Source: Desulfobacterales bacterium (GTDB taxonomy: Bacteria > Desulfobacterota > Desulfobacteria > Desulfobacterales > JAHEIW01). Taken from it: a DNA stretch of 64,000 bases. Made by a program: the position numbers and the translations under genes. Location: contig JASJAN010000013.1 in the NCBI GenBank assembly GCA_030066985.1, positions 1-64,000 on the forward strand, written 5' to 3'. How positions within the stretch are numbered: position 1 is the first letter of the stretch; every line of letters starts with the position of its first letter. Of the stretch, positions 1-9,321 are shown piece after piece. The notes below the pieces were generated by a model. That model searched no databases, was not told the origin of the DNA, and saw nothing but the letters and a program-made list of their open reading frames with translations.

Positions 1-158
1 CTTTCAGCTATGGCCTGGCAGGGACGCCGAAAAGAAATAAACCCAAGCCCTTCGGGCACGGGCAAATCTATTTTACATCTAGCAGTAAAAGCAAGATGCT
101 GCCAATAATGCATAGGCTTGTTCTTTGAATAATTATCCCGCCGCGAAGCGGCTGAGGA

Positions 159-193
159 TTTTCATTTGTCGCCCTCTCAGCGACAAATGAAAA
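159..193. repeat. Perfect inverted repeat (13-bp arms)
   Basis: Arms TTTTCATTTGTCG and CGACAAATGAAAA flank a 9-nt loop. It has the shape of a transcription terminator hairpin but lacks a clear T-run on the plus strand. The rest of the first 250 bases holds a small GCCC-TTC-GGGC hairpin near 48-58 and no gene I can support. Confidence 0.6.
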
Positions 194-250
194 ATAATCT
201 CTCTGCGAACTCTGCGCCTCGAGCGTAGCGGGCGGTGGAAAACGAAATGT

Positions 251-1543
251 ATGATTATGAGCAATTCAGAAGAAATAGAAAAACTCAAGGCCTGTTTACG
301 GGATGCCGAAAACGTCCAATCCGAGCTGGATCGGCGGGTTTTTCACCTCAAAACCCTATACGATGTCAGCAAGGATATATACGGTAGTGTTCAATCCGAG
401 ACGATTCTGCGCAACTTCTTGTTGATGACCATGGGCAATTTCGGTTTAATGGAAGGCTTTATTATCCTGCTGGATGCACCTTCTCAAAGCATTGGGCAGC
501 TGGTTTCCATCGGCATGCAGGAAGGCGATGTGGCTGCTCTGCGGAAAAAAGTCATTGAGCTCCTTGCCCGCAAAGGCATGGCGGTCTGGACAGATGGCGG
601 AAAGAGTCTGGCAAATGCCAATCTCTGTGACAACAGCATGGGTTTTTCAATGCCCATCAGGGTTGAATACGGATGTATTGCCTTTTTGGGTCTGGGCGCC
701 AAATTGATTAAAGAACCGTTTAATGACGATGATAAGGAATTACTGGATACGCTGGTCAACAATCTGGCTATTGCCTTGAAAAATGCTCGATCATTTGAAG
801 AGATCAGCGAATTGAATGAAGAGCTGGTGGCCAAAAATGAACAGCTCGAAGAAGCCCTGAATGACTTAAAAAAAGCGCTGCGCAAAGTTGAAATTTTGGA
901 AGACGTCAAAGTGCAATTGAGCAAATTTGTCCCCAATACGGTCAGCCGGCTGATTGAAAAATCCCCGGACGGCGTCATCCCGGAGAGCAAAGAGCAGGAC
1001 GTTTCGGTGCTTTTTTTGGATATTGAGGGCTACACCAAAATGTGCGAGCAGCTTCAGGGTGCTGAAGTCAATAAGGTGATCGAAAATTGTTTCTCGGCCT
1101 TTATGGATGCGATTTTTGCCAACAACGGTGATGTCAATGAAACCGCCGGCGACGGATTGATGGTCCTTTTTCTCAATGAAGACAAACAGACCAATGCAAT
1201 AGAGGCGGTGCAAACGGCACTGAAGATCCGAGAAGAAGCCGCCCGCATCAAGAGCGAATTCAAAGCGCTTTCGGAACCGCTGACGATCAATATGGGCATT
1301 AATTCCGGGAGGGCTCTGGTGGGAGCGGCTAAATTTGAGAGCTACACCGGGTCACGCTGGACCTATACTGCCCGGGGACTGGTGACAAACGTGGCGGCCA
1401 GAATCGGCGCCCAGGCCACCCATGGCAAAATCTTTCTGTCTGGATCCACAGCTGAACGTATTAAGGATCAATTCACCTTAACCCCGCTAGGCAGCTTCAA
1501 ATTGAAGAACCTTTCCAAAGAAATCCAGATTTTCCAGGTATGA
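251..1543 (+). CDS. GAF domain - class III adenylate/guanylate cyclase
   Basis: A signalling protein of 430 residues. An N-terminal coiled segment (about 5-35) is followed by a GAF-like sensory domain (about 38-178), a coiled-coil linker (about 183-218) and a class III nucleotide cyclase domain (about 248-430). The cyclase core begins VSVLFLDIEGYT, with a metal-binding Asp at about 257, and continues with the hallmark NETAGDGLMVLF holding the second metal Asp at about 301. The family makes cAMP or cGMP from the NTP; which one is not decidable here. No membrane segment is visible, so it is probably cytoplasmic. Two ATG codons (251 and 257) are possible starts. It faces the phosphatase gene, and the 169-base gap to it holds no gene. 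Confidence 0.88.
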   Translation: MIMSNSEEIEKLKACLRDAENVQSELDRRVFHLKTLYDVSKDIYGSVQSETILRNFLLMTMGNFGLMEGFIILLDAPSQSIGQLVSIGMQEGDVAALRKKVIELLARKGMAVWTDGGKSLANANLCDNSMGFSMPIRVEYGCIAFLGLGAKLIKEPFNDDDKELLDTLVNNLAIALKNARSFEEISELNEELVAKNEQLEEALNDLKKALRKVEILEDVKVQLSKFVPNTVSRLIEKSPDGVIPESKEQDVSVLFLDIEGYTKMCEQLQGAEVNKVIENCFSAFMDAIFANNGDVNETAGDGLMVLFLNEDKQTNAIEAVQTALKIREEAARIKSEFKALSEPLTINMGINSGRALVGAAKFESYTGSRWTYTARGLVTNVAARIGAQATHGKIFLSGSTAERIKDQFTLTPLGSFKLKNLSKEIQIFQV

Positions 1544-1712
1544 ATTCAAAACAGCTAAGGCCAGCGTTTGACGGTTGAACAAACACAGCACGCCGAGAAG
1601 ATCTCATTGCGAGGGCTTTTATAACGCACCTTACTTGCTGGGTTTACGTGCAGGAAACCAGGTCGGCATTTAACTGGATCTGTCAAAAAAATGAAATTGG
1701 GTTCGCGATTCA

Positions 1713-3833
1713 TTATTCGACACTGATCGCGATCATTGTCTGGTCGTCATGCTGGGCTGCTTTGCCCGTAAATGCCTGCACCTTGTTGAGAACATCTTTC
1801 AGGAGTGAATCCGCATCCATAAATGCTGCCCCCTGGACCACATCTATCAGTCTTTGAAACCCAAAAATTTCTTCCTTATCATTCATGGCCTCGACCACAC
1901 CATCGGTGTAAAACAACAGGCGGTCGCCCGGCGAAAGCTGCAACTGGGTTTCCCGATAGTCCACATCTGCCATAATGCCCAGCGGGAAGGTATCGCCTTC
2001 AGACCCCAATAGTTTGGTTTTACCGGTTTGTGCGCAAAAATATATTGGCTGGGTTTGCCCGGCATTGCAGAGGGTCAGCTTCCGGTCAGCTGAATTTAAA
2101 ACCGCAAACAGCAATGCCACAAACATTCCGGACTTGACATCTTTTTTTAATCTCCGGTTGGCGCGCATCATGCTTTCACGCACCGACAGCTGTTCTTCTT
2201 CAGATAAAATTCGGAAGACGCTGCGCGAAGCCGACATGATCAAGGCACCCGAGACACTTTTTCCGGTCACATCACCAATGATCACACCGGTGTTATCCTG
2301 GCCCATTACCATGAAATCATAAAAATCTCCGCCCACCTCTCTGGCGGGGGTTGAGCTGGCAGCAATCCGAAACCCTTCTATCTGCGGGCAGGTGGTCGGC
2401 AGCATGCTCATCTGAACATCGCGTGCCACTGACAGATCCTTTTCCATACGCAGTTTTATCAGGGCCTCTTTGAAAAGACTGGCATGCTCAATGGAAACCG
2501 CGCCGATAAATGCCAGAGGGGCCTGGAAAAATAACGGGATCACGATTGGAACCCACTTGCCACTGGTTTTAAACACAAAAACGGCCACAATAAGGTAAAG
2601 AATGCTTAACCCCATAGTTCCCAAAGCCCCTATTTTTAACGAAGAAATACGGCAGATGACGCCCATCAGAACGCCCCATAGAAAAATAAATGTAATATGG
2701 ACACCCAAGGGGATCGGTCGTACAGGACTATCTTCGAGAATATTGGCAAATGCTGTTGCGGCAATTTCGACGCCACTGATAAATATGCCGTTGGCCTGCG
2801 AAAAAACCGTATAGAAGCTGTCTTTTCTATCGGCCAGCAGGATCTCCGAGAGCCCTACAAACACCACCTTGCCATTAAGATCCATCTGTTCTTTTTCGGC
2901 ACTCAGTTGCAGGGCCTGATGATAGGGTAGGGTGGTCATGGTGCGAGGCGGGCCATAATAATTAATGTAGCGGCTATTGGGTGCAGCATACATCTTTATG
3001 AGGGATTTAAGCCATCGATGGGTTCTTTCATCTGCCTGCGATCGCTCTAATTGTGCGAGCATTTTTACAGCCATCATCGGATCGCTTTCAAATATTTCCC
3101 TGATGTCTCTGATTAATCTTTTTGGGCCTCTGGCTAAAATGGCGCTATCACTGTCTTTTGGAAGCATGGACGCCTGATCGGGGGACACAGATTCAATCAG
3201 TTGGATAAACTTTTCATACACCGGTAAGGTGAAAAACTGGAAGGCAATGATCGGCAATGTGGGCGAATCTCCGGCTTCCGTCTGGAAAGCCCAATACCGG
3301 TTTACTTTAAACGGTATTCTGGGCAAAGAAAAAGGCGCTGTAGCAGCGGCAGATTTTGAAAAAAGAGCGACCGGTTTCACAATTTTGACGATACGATGGG
3401 CGTCTGTACCAGACCCACCCTGGCTGGACAAAGGCACTTCCTTGGCGATGAGCGGTTCCGCCAGTAAAACATTTTGCGCCTGTTTGATCGCCTCGGCGAA
3501 TAAAAGATCATCTTCTGCGGAGCGCGGTTCAATGAAATGCAAGTCAAAGGCAATCACCTCAGCGCCCGCTTTAACCAAATTTTCAACTAAACGGGCATGC
3601 AGGGAGCGCGGCCATTTATCGGGGTTATTGGGCAAGCCCAGATGTTCAGAAGAGTCTTTTTCGATGCTGACGATGACAACATCAGATGGTGCCGGCCGGG
3701 TGCCCCTTAATTTGAATAACAAGCCCAGACCTGTATTTTCCTCAAGATCGAGAGCGAAGCGAAAAGGGCTGATCAAAAGCCCCACGACGCCAATGATAAG
3801 ACCTAGGATCAGCGCTTTAAATAGGCGGGACAT
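1713..3833 (-). CDS. CHASE2 sensor - PP2C-type (SpoIIE/RsbU) serine phosphatase
   Basis: A membrane protein of 706 residues. An N-terminal membrane anchor (about 5-25) is followed by an extracytoplasmic CHASE2 domain (about 35-365; note FDLHFIEPRSAEDD), then three closely spaced hydrophobic segments (about 375-450), then a cytoplasmic PP2C-type SpoIIE phosphatase domain (about 465-706). The phosphatase signature is visible: EVGGDFYDF, GDVTGKSVSGALIMS and LLFYTDGVVEAMN, carrying the metal-binding Asp residues. Proteins of this architecture usually dephosphorylate an anti-sigma-factor antagonist in a partner-switching pathway in response to an outside signal. No anti-sigma partner lies beside it. 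The start ATG at 3833 follows a weak purine-rich stretch. Confidence 0.88.
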   Translation of the reverse strand: MSRLFKALILGLIIGVVGLLISPFRFALDLEENTGLGLLFKLRGTRPAPSDVVIVSIEKDSSEHLGLPNNPDKWPRSLHARLVENLVKAGAEVIAFDLHFIEPRSAEDDLLFAEAIKQAQNVLLAEPLIAKEVPLSSQGGSGTDAHRIVKIVKPVALFSKSAAATAPFSLPRIPFKVNRYWAFQTEAGDSPTLPIIAFQFFTLPVYEKFIQLIESVSPDQASMLPKDSDSAILARGPKRLIRDIREIFESDPMMAVKMLAQLERSQADERTHRWLKSLIKMYAAPNSRYINYYGPPRTMTTLPYHQALQLSAEKEQMDLNGKVVFVGLSEILLADRKDSFYTVFSQANGIFISGVEIAATAFANILEDSPVRPIPLGVHITFIFLWGVLMGVICRISSLKIGALGTMGLSILYLIVAVFVFKTSGKWVPIVIPLFFQAPLAFIGAVSIEHASLFKEALIKLRMEKDLSVARDVQMSMLPTTCPQIEGFRIAASSTPAREVGGDFYDFMVMGQDNTGVIIGDVTGKSVSGALIMSASRSVFRILSEEEQLSVRESMMRANRRLKKDVKSGMFVALLFAVLNSADRKLTLCNAGQTQPIYFCAQTGKTKLLGSEGDTFPLGIMADVDYRETQLQLSPGDRLLFYTDGVVEAMNDKEEIFGFQRLIDVVQGAAFMDADSLLKDVLNKVQAFTGKAAQHDDQTMIAISVE

Positions 3834-4212
3834 AATGAAACGACTCCCGTTTTCTGAGCGATGTCGTAAAAAGAAAAACTAAAGGAAAATCCTGTCAAGA
3901 CAGTATCATAGCCTGCAGTGTTGGAAACGTTTGAAATTCATAAAATGTGGATGGCATTCCATTTCAATGAAAATAAATATAGGCTGAAGGGACCCTGGGT
4001 GTCAAGCATGGCCATCTAAGAAGCTGCCTTGCTTCGGGTTTGAGCTTGTGGATAAAATCCCAATTTTTTGCCCCAAACTATAAGACTTGCTTTTTTGCCA
4101 ACGTCATGAAATGAATGCGGTGAAAGGAGGTGAACGGGCTATATCGGGTTTTTTTTGATTATGGGAGGCCAGTTTTCATAAAATTTTTGTTTTAAAGCAA
4201 GGAGGTGAAGAA
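3834..4212. other. Intergenic region with an orphan Shine-Dalgarno-like sequence
   Basis: This gap separates the phosphatase from the small Sec-candidate gene. A near-perfect anti-16S sequence (GAAAGGAGGTGAA, about 4122-4134) has no start codon at a usable distance. A second one (AAGGAGGTGAAG, about 4199-4210) serves the gene at 4213. No other gene or repeat is apparent. Confidence 0.4.
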
Positions 4213-4467
4213 ATGGGAAGAGAAGAATTTAAAGCAAAAAAAATGAAAATCAAATTGAAAGCAAAAGATGGTAAGGTGGAATATGTACAAGGTGATAACC
4301 AACCGGTACCTGATTTAGATAAGCCGGATATCAGTCCCGCCGAGATAGAAGAACGGTTAAATGGTTTAGGTAATTTAAAGTACGTCGGAGCTATATTTCA
4401 TAGTCATTCAAGCCCCGGGTGAGTCTATTATTATTCAGGCGGCAGGTGTCGCCGGATCTGTTTTTAG
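4213..4467 (+). CDS. Small peptide with in-frame UGA, candidate Sec-containing peptide
   Basis: An excellent ribosome binding site (AAGGAGGTGAAGAA) precedes ATG 4213. The frame runs 69 codons, meets TGA at 4420-4422 and continues in frame for 14 codons to TAG at 4465-4467. If UGA is read as selenocysteine, the product is 84 residues: a charged Lys/Glu-rich N-terminal part (1-57), a hydrophobic/His/Ser stretch VGAIFHSHSSPG, Sec70, and then VYYYSGGRCRRICF with two cysteines. A hairpin with GGU in its loop lies 22 bases after the UGA, as expected for a bacterial SECIS element. A leader-like N-terminus and a short Cys/Sec-rich tail suggest a modified peptide (RiPP) precursor, but no maturase is adjacent. 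If UGA is a plain stop the product is 69 residues. The gene is probable; the readthrough is inference. Confidence 0.6.
4440..4454 (+). promoter_or_regulatory. Candidate bacterial SECIS hairpin
   Basis: Stem CGGC/GCCG closes the 7-nt loop AGGTGTC, which contains the GGU typical of bacterial SelB-binding hairpins. The loop GGU starts about 22 nt past the UGA at 4420, inside the usual window for bacterial SECIS elements. Confidence 0.5.
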
Positions 4468-4506
4468 AGCCCACACGTAAATGCAAATTGACAGTAGGCA
4501 CGTTAA

Positions 4507-4536
4507 AAAGGCAAGGCCGGAGATGGCCTTGCCTTT
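4507..4536. terminator. Bidirectional Rho-independent-like terminator
   Basis: The stem is AAAGGCAAGGCC / GGCCTTGCCTTT with a 6-nt loop (GGAGAT). It lies between the convergent Sec-peptide gene (plus) and lipoprotein gene (minus), with A/T-rich flanks on both sides. Confidence 0.75.
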
Positions 4537-4608
4537 AATTTGATCAGTATAGATTAGAAGTTTTGATTTTTGGATTAACAGCAGACCGCTGTTGAATTAT
4601 TAATTATT

Positions 4609-5022
4609 TCAGCCTCGCGGTATATAGCGTGTACGTCCTCCAGAGGTATACTGAAAGCAGTATGGACTATTTTCATAATGCACAATAGCTTCTGGACAGT
4701 ATTGATTTCCAGTACCCGATGCGGTTTTGGGAATAGGGATTTTTCCTTCTTCAACTGGTTTAATAGGTTCCTTATACTTCTCATCCGAGCAATCTTTAGT
4801 GATCCGATGGAATACCCTATCAGCGCACAAATTTCCTCCTCTTATAATTTCAATGTACGTAGGGGGATCTTTTTTTAAAAATTTACATTCTACAGTATTA
4901 TCGCCTGGAAGCAATTTTATTTTAATTGGTGGTTCTTCTGCTTCAACCCTATTCGATGCATGCGTGCAGCCCAAAGCAGCGATTAACAGCACGTAAAATA
5001 TCATGGATCTTCTTTTTAGCAT
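4609..5022 (-). CDS. Putative lipoprotein, function unknown
   Basis: The 137-residue product has a lipoprotein signal peptide: basic KRR start, a hydrophobic core, and the lipobox LIAALGC with the acylated Cys at about 19. The mature part has five further Cys residues in three places (ECKF; NLCADR with KDCSDE; QYCPEA with PYCFQ) that could form disulfides in the envelope, and it ends in GGRTRYIPRG. A strong ribosome binding site (AAAGGAGGATAAA) precedes the ATG. I do not recognise a family. It is convergent with the small Sec-candidate gene and shares its terminator region; the pairing may be accidental. Confidence 0.72.
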   Translation of the reverse strand: MLKRRSMIFYVLLIAALGCTHASNRVEAEEPPIKIKLLPGDNTVECKFLKKDPPTYIEIIRGGNLCADRVFHRITKDCSDEKYKEPIKPVEEGKIPIPKTASGTGNQYCPEAIVHYENSPYCFQYTSGGRTRYIPRG

Positions 5023-5159
5023 TTTATCCTCCTTTCGATATTCGCCTTAAAGTTTTTTAGAAAAATGGCTTAATGGATTGCTAAATGCTGTCTTAAGCTA
5101 TAGTTGTAAACGGTTTTAGCCACATTCCTTTCCTTCAAACATAAATGCAGTTCCGATTT

Positions 5160-8100
5160 TCATGGAAAAGCGAGTGTGACTCTACCGAAGATAGTTCTAT
5201 CCGGTTGTATTCGGGGGTTATCGACGTCAGTATCGAAATGCTCGAAATCTTCGTCAAATAAATTTGTCGCGCCGACCGTTATAAAACCATACCGTTTGGG
5301 TAAGCGATAGCGGATGGCGGCATCGAATAACCAGAAATTATCATCACCATTTTCAAATTCGCCGGTTGCAGCCGCTCCTTGCCGCTCAAATTTGCCGTCC
5401 TGATCGATATAGGTGCCTTTGAGTGAGACACTCAACCCACTGGGGTGAAAAAAATTAATCCCCAGGGGAAGATAATGGGTCTCGAGGTCTTTGGCGCCTT
5501 CCGCGTTATCTTCATCTCGGTCGAAATCTTCATATAGATATTCAGCGCTAAGCGCAAGCCATTCATGCGGTGTCCAGAAAAGATAGGCGCGGAAAATCTT
5601 TTCTTCCCAGTTGGCTTCCTCCACCGTGTCGCTAAAAAACGGTGTGTCCAGATCCCTATACGTATACTCTGCCCCTGCAAATAAACTTTCTGAAAATTTT
5701 TGATCGATTGCGCCCCCATAGCGCCAGGCATCGGTTGCATTATTATCGTCAAAGAACTGGTTGAATCCGGCGACCTGGGTCGGCTCAAGCGTCTGGTCGG
5801 TAATCAGCGTTCTTTTCAACGTTCTGAATGCCGCAGCCCGTAGCGTGGTATTTGTAAAAGGATTCCAGGTAATTCCAAACTTGGGGTTAAATTGATTGGT
5901 ATCATCTTCGGCATCACTATCAGGATCGAAGAAATCACCACTGGCGCCGACGGTCAGTGCCAGATTGACAGGCAGCTTGATATAGGAATACAGATAAAGA
6001 TTAGCGTGATGGACATCGAGGTCATCTTCTGTTACGTCCCGCACAGTCACACCTGGGGGATCAAAAAATACCTCTTCTGTAATGGTATCTTGTGCATCGA
6101 TATCAAAATACCCTGCGCCCGTCACAATGTTGATAAATTTGGAGCGGAACAGATGTTGTAATTCATAGCTATAGGCATCATCATCGCCGTCAATTTTTGC
6201 CAGCGGTACGAATACCGGTACGGGACTGTCTTTTATATTGCGGTCCACATCCTGGTACGCAAAATTGCCAATGAGAACATTGGCCGGCGAAAAAGCATGT
6301 CGAAAGCCTGCCCGGATCAATTTGCTTTCGTTATTTTCATCTTTGTTTGGCAGAAAGTCATCCTCAAAGAACCTCAGCTGAAGATCGCCGCTTTCGGTAT
6401 CCCGGTAACGGTATTCAGCCTGAATGCTTGTTTTATAAGAAAGTTGCAGTTGGCCGAAAGCATTGGCAATTTTATCTGTTTGGTCGGCGTTTTTCCGCCA
6501 ACCGTCGGTATCAAAGTAGGTATAACCGCTGCTGAAGGAAAATTTTTTGTAGATGCCGGAAACCACGCCTTCCCCGCCAGATGTTTCATTTTCACCGACC
6601 AGTCCGGCACCCTGAGCGGCAATGCGATTGCGGTTGAAAATGGGATTAAACTCGTTGAACGCAAGCGTTTCAGGGCCGCTGGCGCTGATCAGAAACTGGT
6701 TGCTTTCGCCCAGGCGGGGCTGAACAGGGGTGATGTTGAGGGGCTGCAGCAGCTGGGATTGGAGCAGCTCGCTGACCCTCGCAATCTCATGACGGGGTCG
6801 AATGGAGTAAGAATCAGCGAGAAACCGGTGCGCCGAAAAGTTGGTTGGATCGGTGTTAACCGCCGTCCAGCCTTCAAATAGAGCACGCTCCTGGAAACCC
6901 AAGTCACTGTAGATTCGTGCCAGTGCGGCGCTGCGAGCTGCTAAATCCGAATCGAGCAGGAGCCTGGAACGGTAAACGGCACGGTTATCGTTAAGTGCTC
7001 TGGCCTTTTGCAGATTCTTCAGGGCCTCAACCGGGCGGTTGGTGGTCTGCTTGGCAATGGCATCGTAAAACCAGGGGGTGGGGTCGTTGGGATCAAGCTC
7101 CTTGGCGATGGCGAACTCGCGCTCATCCAATCCGATGTTCTTCTTTTCAAAGTATACCTTGCCCAGGTAACTTCTGACCAATGAATTGTTGGGATCGAGG
7201 CTGGCGGCAATTTCAATCTGCCGGCCGCCGGCAGTCAGATCCCCATCCCGGATGATGGCCAGACCCAGTCCCAGTCTCGCCAGCGGGTCGGCCTGATCAA
7301 GCGCGATGGCTTTTTCAAAGGCTTCGCGCGATGCGGTGGTTCGCACCTGGGTCAGATAAGCAAAGCCCAAAACCATCTGTGTACGCGAAAGGTTCGGCTC
7401 TAAATCAACGGCCTTTTTGGCCGCTTCCAGGGCCTTGCCCAGTCTGCCAAATGATGACCACAGCTCCGCCAGGCGCGCCCATGCCAGCGCATTCCTCGGA
7501 TCCAGCTTCAGCGCCTCTTCGATACTGGCACGAGCGCCCTCAAGATCAAAGCTGGCCTGCAGGGCATAAGACATGGCGATGCGGGCCGTGGCTGAGCTTG
7601 GGTCCGTATCGACGGCTTTTTGAGCAGAAATAGAAGCTTTGTCTCTTTCATTTTGCACGACGAATATAATGGCTTGAAGGGCATGCGCATCGCTGAACCC
7701 CGGGTCTAAACTAAGGGCGCGCTGGATATCAGTGTTGGCATCGTCCACGCGGCCCACCGCCAGCAGTTGTGAGGCGCGATAGGCCAAAAAGCGTGGGTCA
7801 GCCGGATTTTCTTTCGGGGCTGTGCCGGGAGACACAAACAAGACCGGCAGGTAATATAGGGCCCAATGGACAGCATCCCGGGGTCGCACCACAACCCGCA
7901 GCACCGGGGCTTTGCCTGCTTCGGCCACAGCCGATTGACCGCTGGTTAGCGTGAGGCTACCGGCGGTGTTTGAAGCCAGTACCTGGCCTTCAAAAATGGA
8001 TATGAAGGTTCTGTCTGTCTCGACCCTGATAAATCCTTCTGTTCCTTCCACACCGGCATTTACAAATCCGGTTATGACTTCAAGATTGCGGCGAATGCGG

Positions 8101-8462
8101 CTGAAAAAATGGACAGCGCCCTTGGCCAGCTCGACAACCGATGTTTTCTTCTGCTTTATTCCGCCAAGGGTGATGGTTGTGTTTTGATCCAGACGCAGCA
8201 GAGGCTGATTCACCAAAGAAAGACCAGCGCGGCTTCTGTCATTGACGCGAATTTTATCACCCGGGCAGAAGGTGTCATTTAATTCGACCTTTTGCCATTG
8301 CGTTTCGCCAACCTTGCGTGCCTCCACACTTCCTTGTACAGAGACTGCTTTGGCGACCCATTGCTCGCAACTTGCGGCAATTGAAGCGCAGGGAACGAGC
8401 AACACGATCATGCAGCTTAAACATAGGATAACGCTAAGCCAACATGAAAACATACGTTTCAT
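5160..8462 (-). CDS. FecR domain - TPR - outer-membrane beta-barrel protein
   Basis: The 1100-residue product starts with a Sec signal peptide ending near ASIAA. A FecR-like domain follows (about 30-190, with VELAKGAVHFFSR and VGVEGTEGFIRVE-like character), then many tetratricopeptide repeats (about 205-565, such as LDPRNALAWARLAELW), then a region rich in alternating polar/aromatic strands (about 620-1100) ending VGATNLFDEDF...FGRVTLAFP, typical of a TonB-dependent-receptor-like barrel. I chose ATG 8462 over 8486 because AAAGGAGG sits at proper spacing before it. A FecR-TPR-barrel chain suggests an envelope assembly or export role, perhaps of polysaccharide or metal ligands; substrate unknown. 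It is transcribed alone. Confidence 0.8.
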   Translation of the reverse strand: MKRMFSCWLSVILCLSCMIVLLVPCASIAASCEQWVAKAVSVQGSVEARKVGETQWQKVELNDTFCPGDKIRVNDRSRAGLSLVNQPLLRLDQNTTITLGGIKQKKTSVVELAKGAVHFFSRIRRNLEVITGFVNAGVEGTEGFIRVETDRTFISIFEGQVLASNTAGSLTLTSGQSAVAEAGKAPVLRVVVRPRDAVHWALYYLPVLFVSPGTAPKENPADPRFLAYRASQLLAVGRVDDANTDIQRALSLDPGFSDAHALQAIIFVVQNERDKASISAQKAVDTDPSSATARIAMSYALQASFDLEGARASIEEALKLDPRNALAWARLAELWSSFGRLGKALEAAKKAVDLEPNLSRTQMVLGFAYLTQVRTTASREAFEKAIALDQADPLARLGLGLAIIRDGDLTAGGRQIEIAASLDPNNSLVRSYLGKVYFEKKNIGLDEREFAIAKELDPNDPTPWFYDAIAKQTTNRPVEALKNLQKARALNDNRAVYRSRLLLDSDLAARSAALARIYSDLGFQERALFEGWTAVNTDPTNFSAHRFLADSYSIRPRHEIARVSELLQSQLLQPLNITPVQPRLGESNQFLISASGPETLAFNEFNPIFNRNRIAAQGAGLVGENETSGGEGVVSGIYKKFSFSSGYTYFDTDGWRKNADQTDKIANAFGQLQLSYKTSIQAEYRYRDTESGDLQLRFFEDDFLPNKDENNESKLIRAGFRHAFSPANVLIGNFAYQDVDRNIKDSPVPVFVPLAKIDGDDDAYSYELQHLFRSKFINIVTGAGYFDIDAQDTITEEVFFDPPGVTVRDVTEDDLDVHHANLYLYSYIKLPVNLALTVGASGDFFDPDSDAEDDTNQFNPKFGITWNPFTNTTLRAAAFRTLKRTLITDQTLEPTQVAGFNQFFDDNNATDAWRYGGAIDQKFSESLFAGAEYTYRDLDTPFFSDTVEEANWEEKIFRAYLFWTPHEWLALSAEYLYEDFDRDEDNAEGAKDLETHYLPLGINFFHPSGLSVSLKGTYIDQDGKFERQGAAATGEFENGDDNFWLFDAAIRYRLPKRYGFITVGATNLFDEDFEHFDTDVDNPRIQPDRTIFGRVTLAFP

Positions 8463-8636
8463 TACCTGCCTCCTTTTTTGGAGCACCTTGAATCCCCCCG
8501 GCTTGAATTTGATCCCAACAAATCTATGGCTTGATAGAGTGTCGTGTATCGGTGTTCGGTAACCTGTTCATCCTAACCTAAGGGGGTACTAGATGATGCC
8601 CTTAACGATTAGAGATGGCTCCAGAGTATACTGCCT

Positions 8637-8694
8637 AAATTTTGCATGAAATGCCTTGCATATGAAAGCCTCCGACTCGTGCAAAATTCAGGTA
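8637..8694. repeat. Imperfect inverted repeat
   Basis: Arms CCTAAATTTTGCA and TGCAAAATTCAGG (one mismatch) enclose about 30 bases. It lies upstream of the FecR-TPR-barrel gene; the role is unknown. Confidence 0.5.
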
Positions 8695-8828
8695 CTCAGC
8701 AAGAGCTGGCGATTTGGCAATCTTCTATCGGATGTAGTTACGCTTGAAATCTCACAAGGGGGTGGTTTGCTTAAACCGCTTTTTCCCGCTTCTGAGTTGC
8801 GCACAGGACGGTTTTACGGCGCCTAAAC

Positions 8829-8871
8829 AAAAAAGCCTCCACTGAGGTTGGCTAGACCCCGCAGAGGCTTT
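8829..8871 (-). terminator. Rho-independent terminator (minus strand), possibly of a small RNA
   Basis: Read on the minus strand, AAAGCCTC pairs with GAGGCTTT, followed by TTTTG. Upstream on the same strand, a TTGACA at about 9021-9016 could be a -35 box, so a transcript of 140-190 nt is conceivable. No recognised RNA family was identified. The rest of 8487-9309 shows no supported gene. Confidence 0.55.
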
Positions 8872-9321
8872 GTACCGTCATAATTGGGAACCAGTGATTC
8901 ATAACCCACTCCAAATACTTCCATTCGCATTTCAGGGGATTAAGTTTATTGGTTCTCTTGAATTCGACATAGTGGCATTTTACGGTATTAAGGCTACAAT
9001 GTTGTAATATAGATATATTGTCAAGGACTTTTTAGATTATTTCAGGCATTTAAAGCAACATTCGTGGAGGTGCATTACCTGTGTTCATCGTGAGGCTCGA
9101 AAAATTCATGTATTGGTTAAAAACCCGGCCAACCCCCATGCATCACCCATAAACCTGATCCGTAGGCCTATAGCTTTTCAACCCACAAACATCAGTCCAC
9201 AGGCTGCATTGACAACCCCTGATAAATACCTACTTTTTCACTAAATTGGACCGTATCACTACCTTTTGAACAATGTGTCCCTGCACATGCATCATATCGT
9301 AATAGTTAATTGATAAGAATA

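Noticed and set aside
484-990. Long antisense frame within the cyclase gene
   Set aside because: Shadow of the coding strand; the plus-strand cyclase has clear catalytic motifs.
8823-8930. A 35-codon minus-strand frame (MRMEVFGVGYESLVPNYDG...) ending in the terminator hairpin
   Set aside because: No ribosome binding site is evident and the end of the frame is the terminator stem. I treat it as a chance frame or part of a non-coding transcript.
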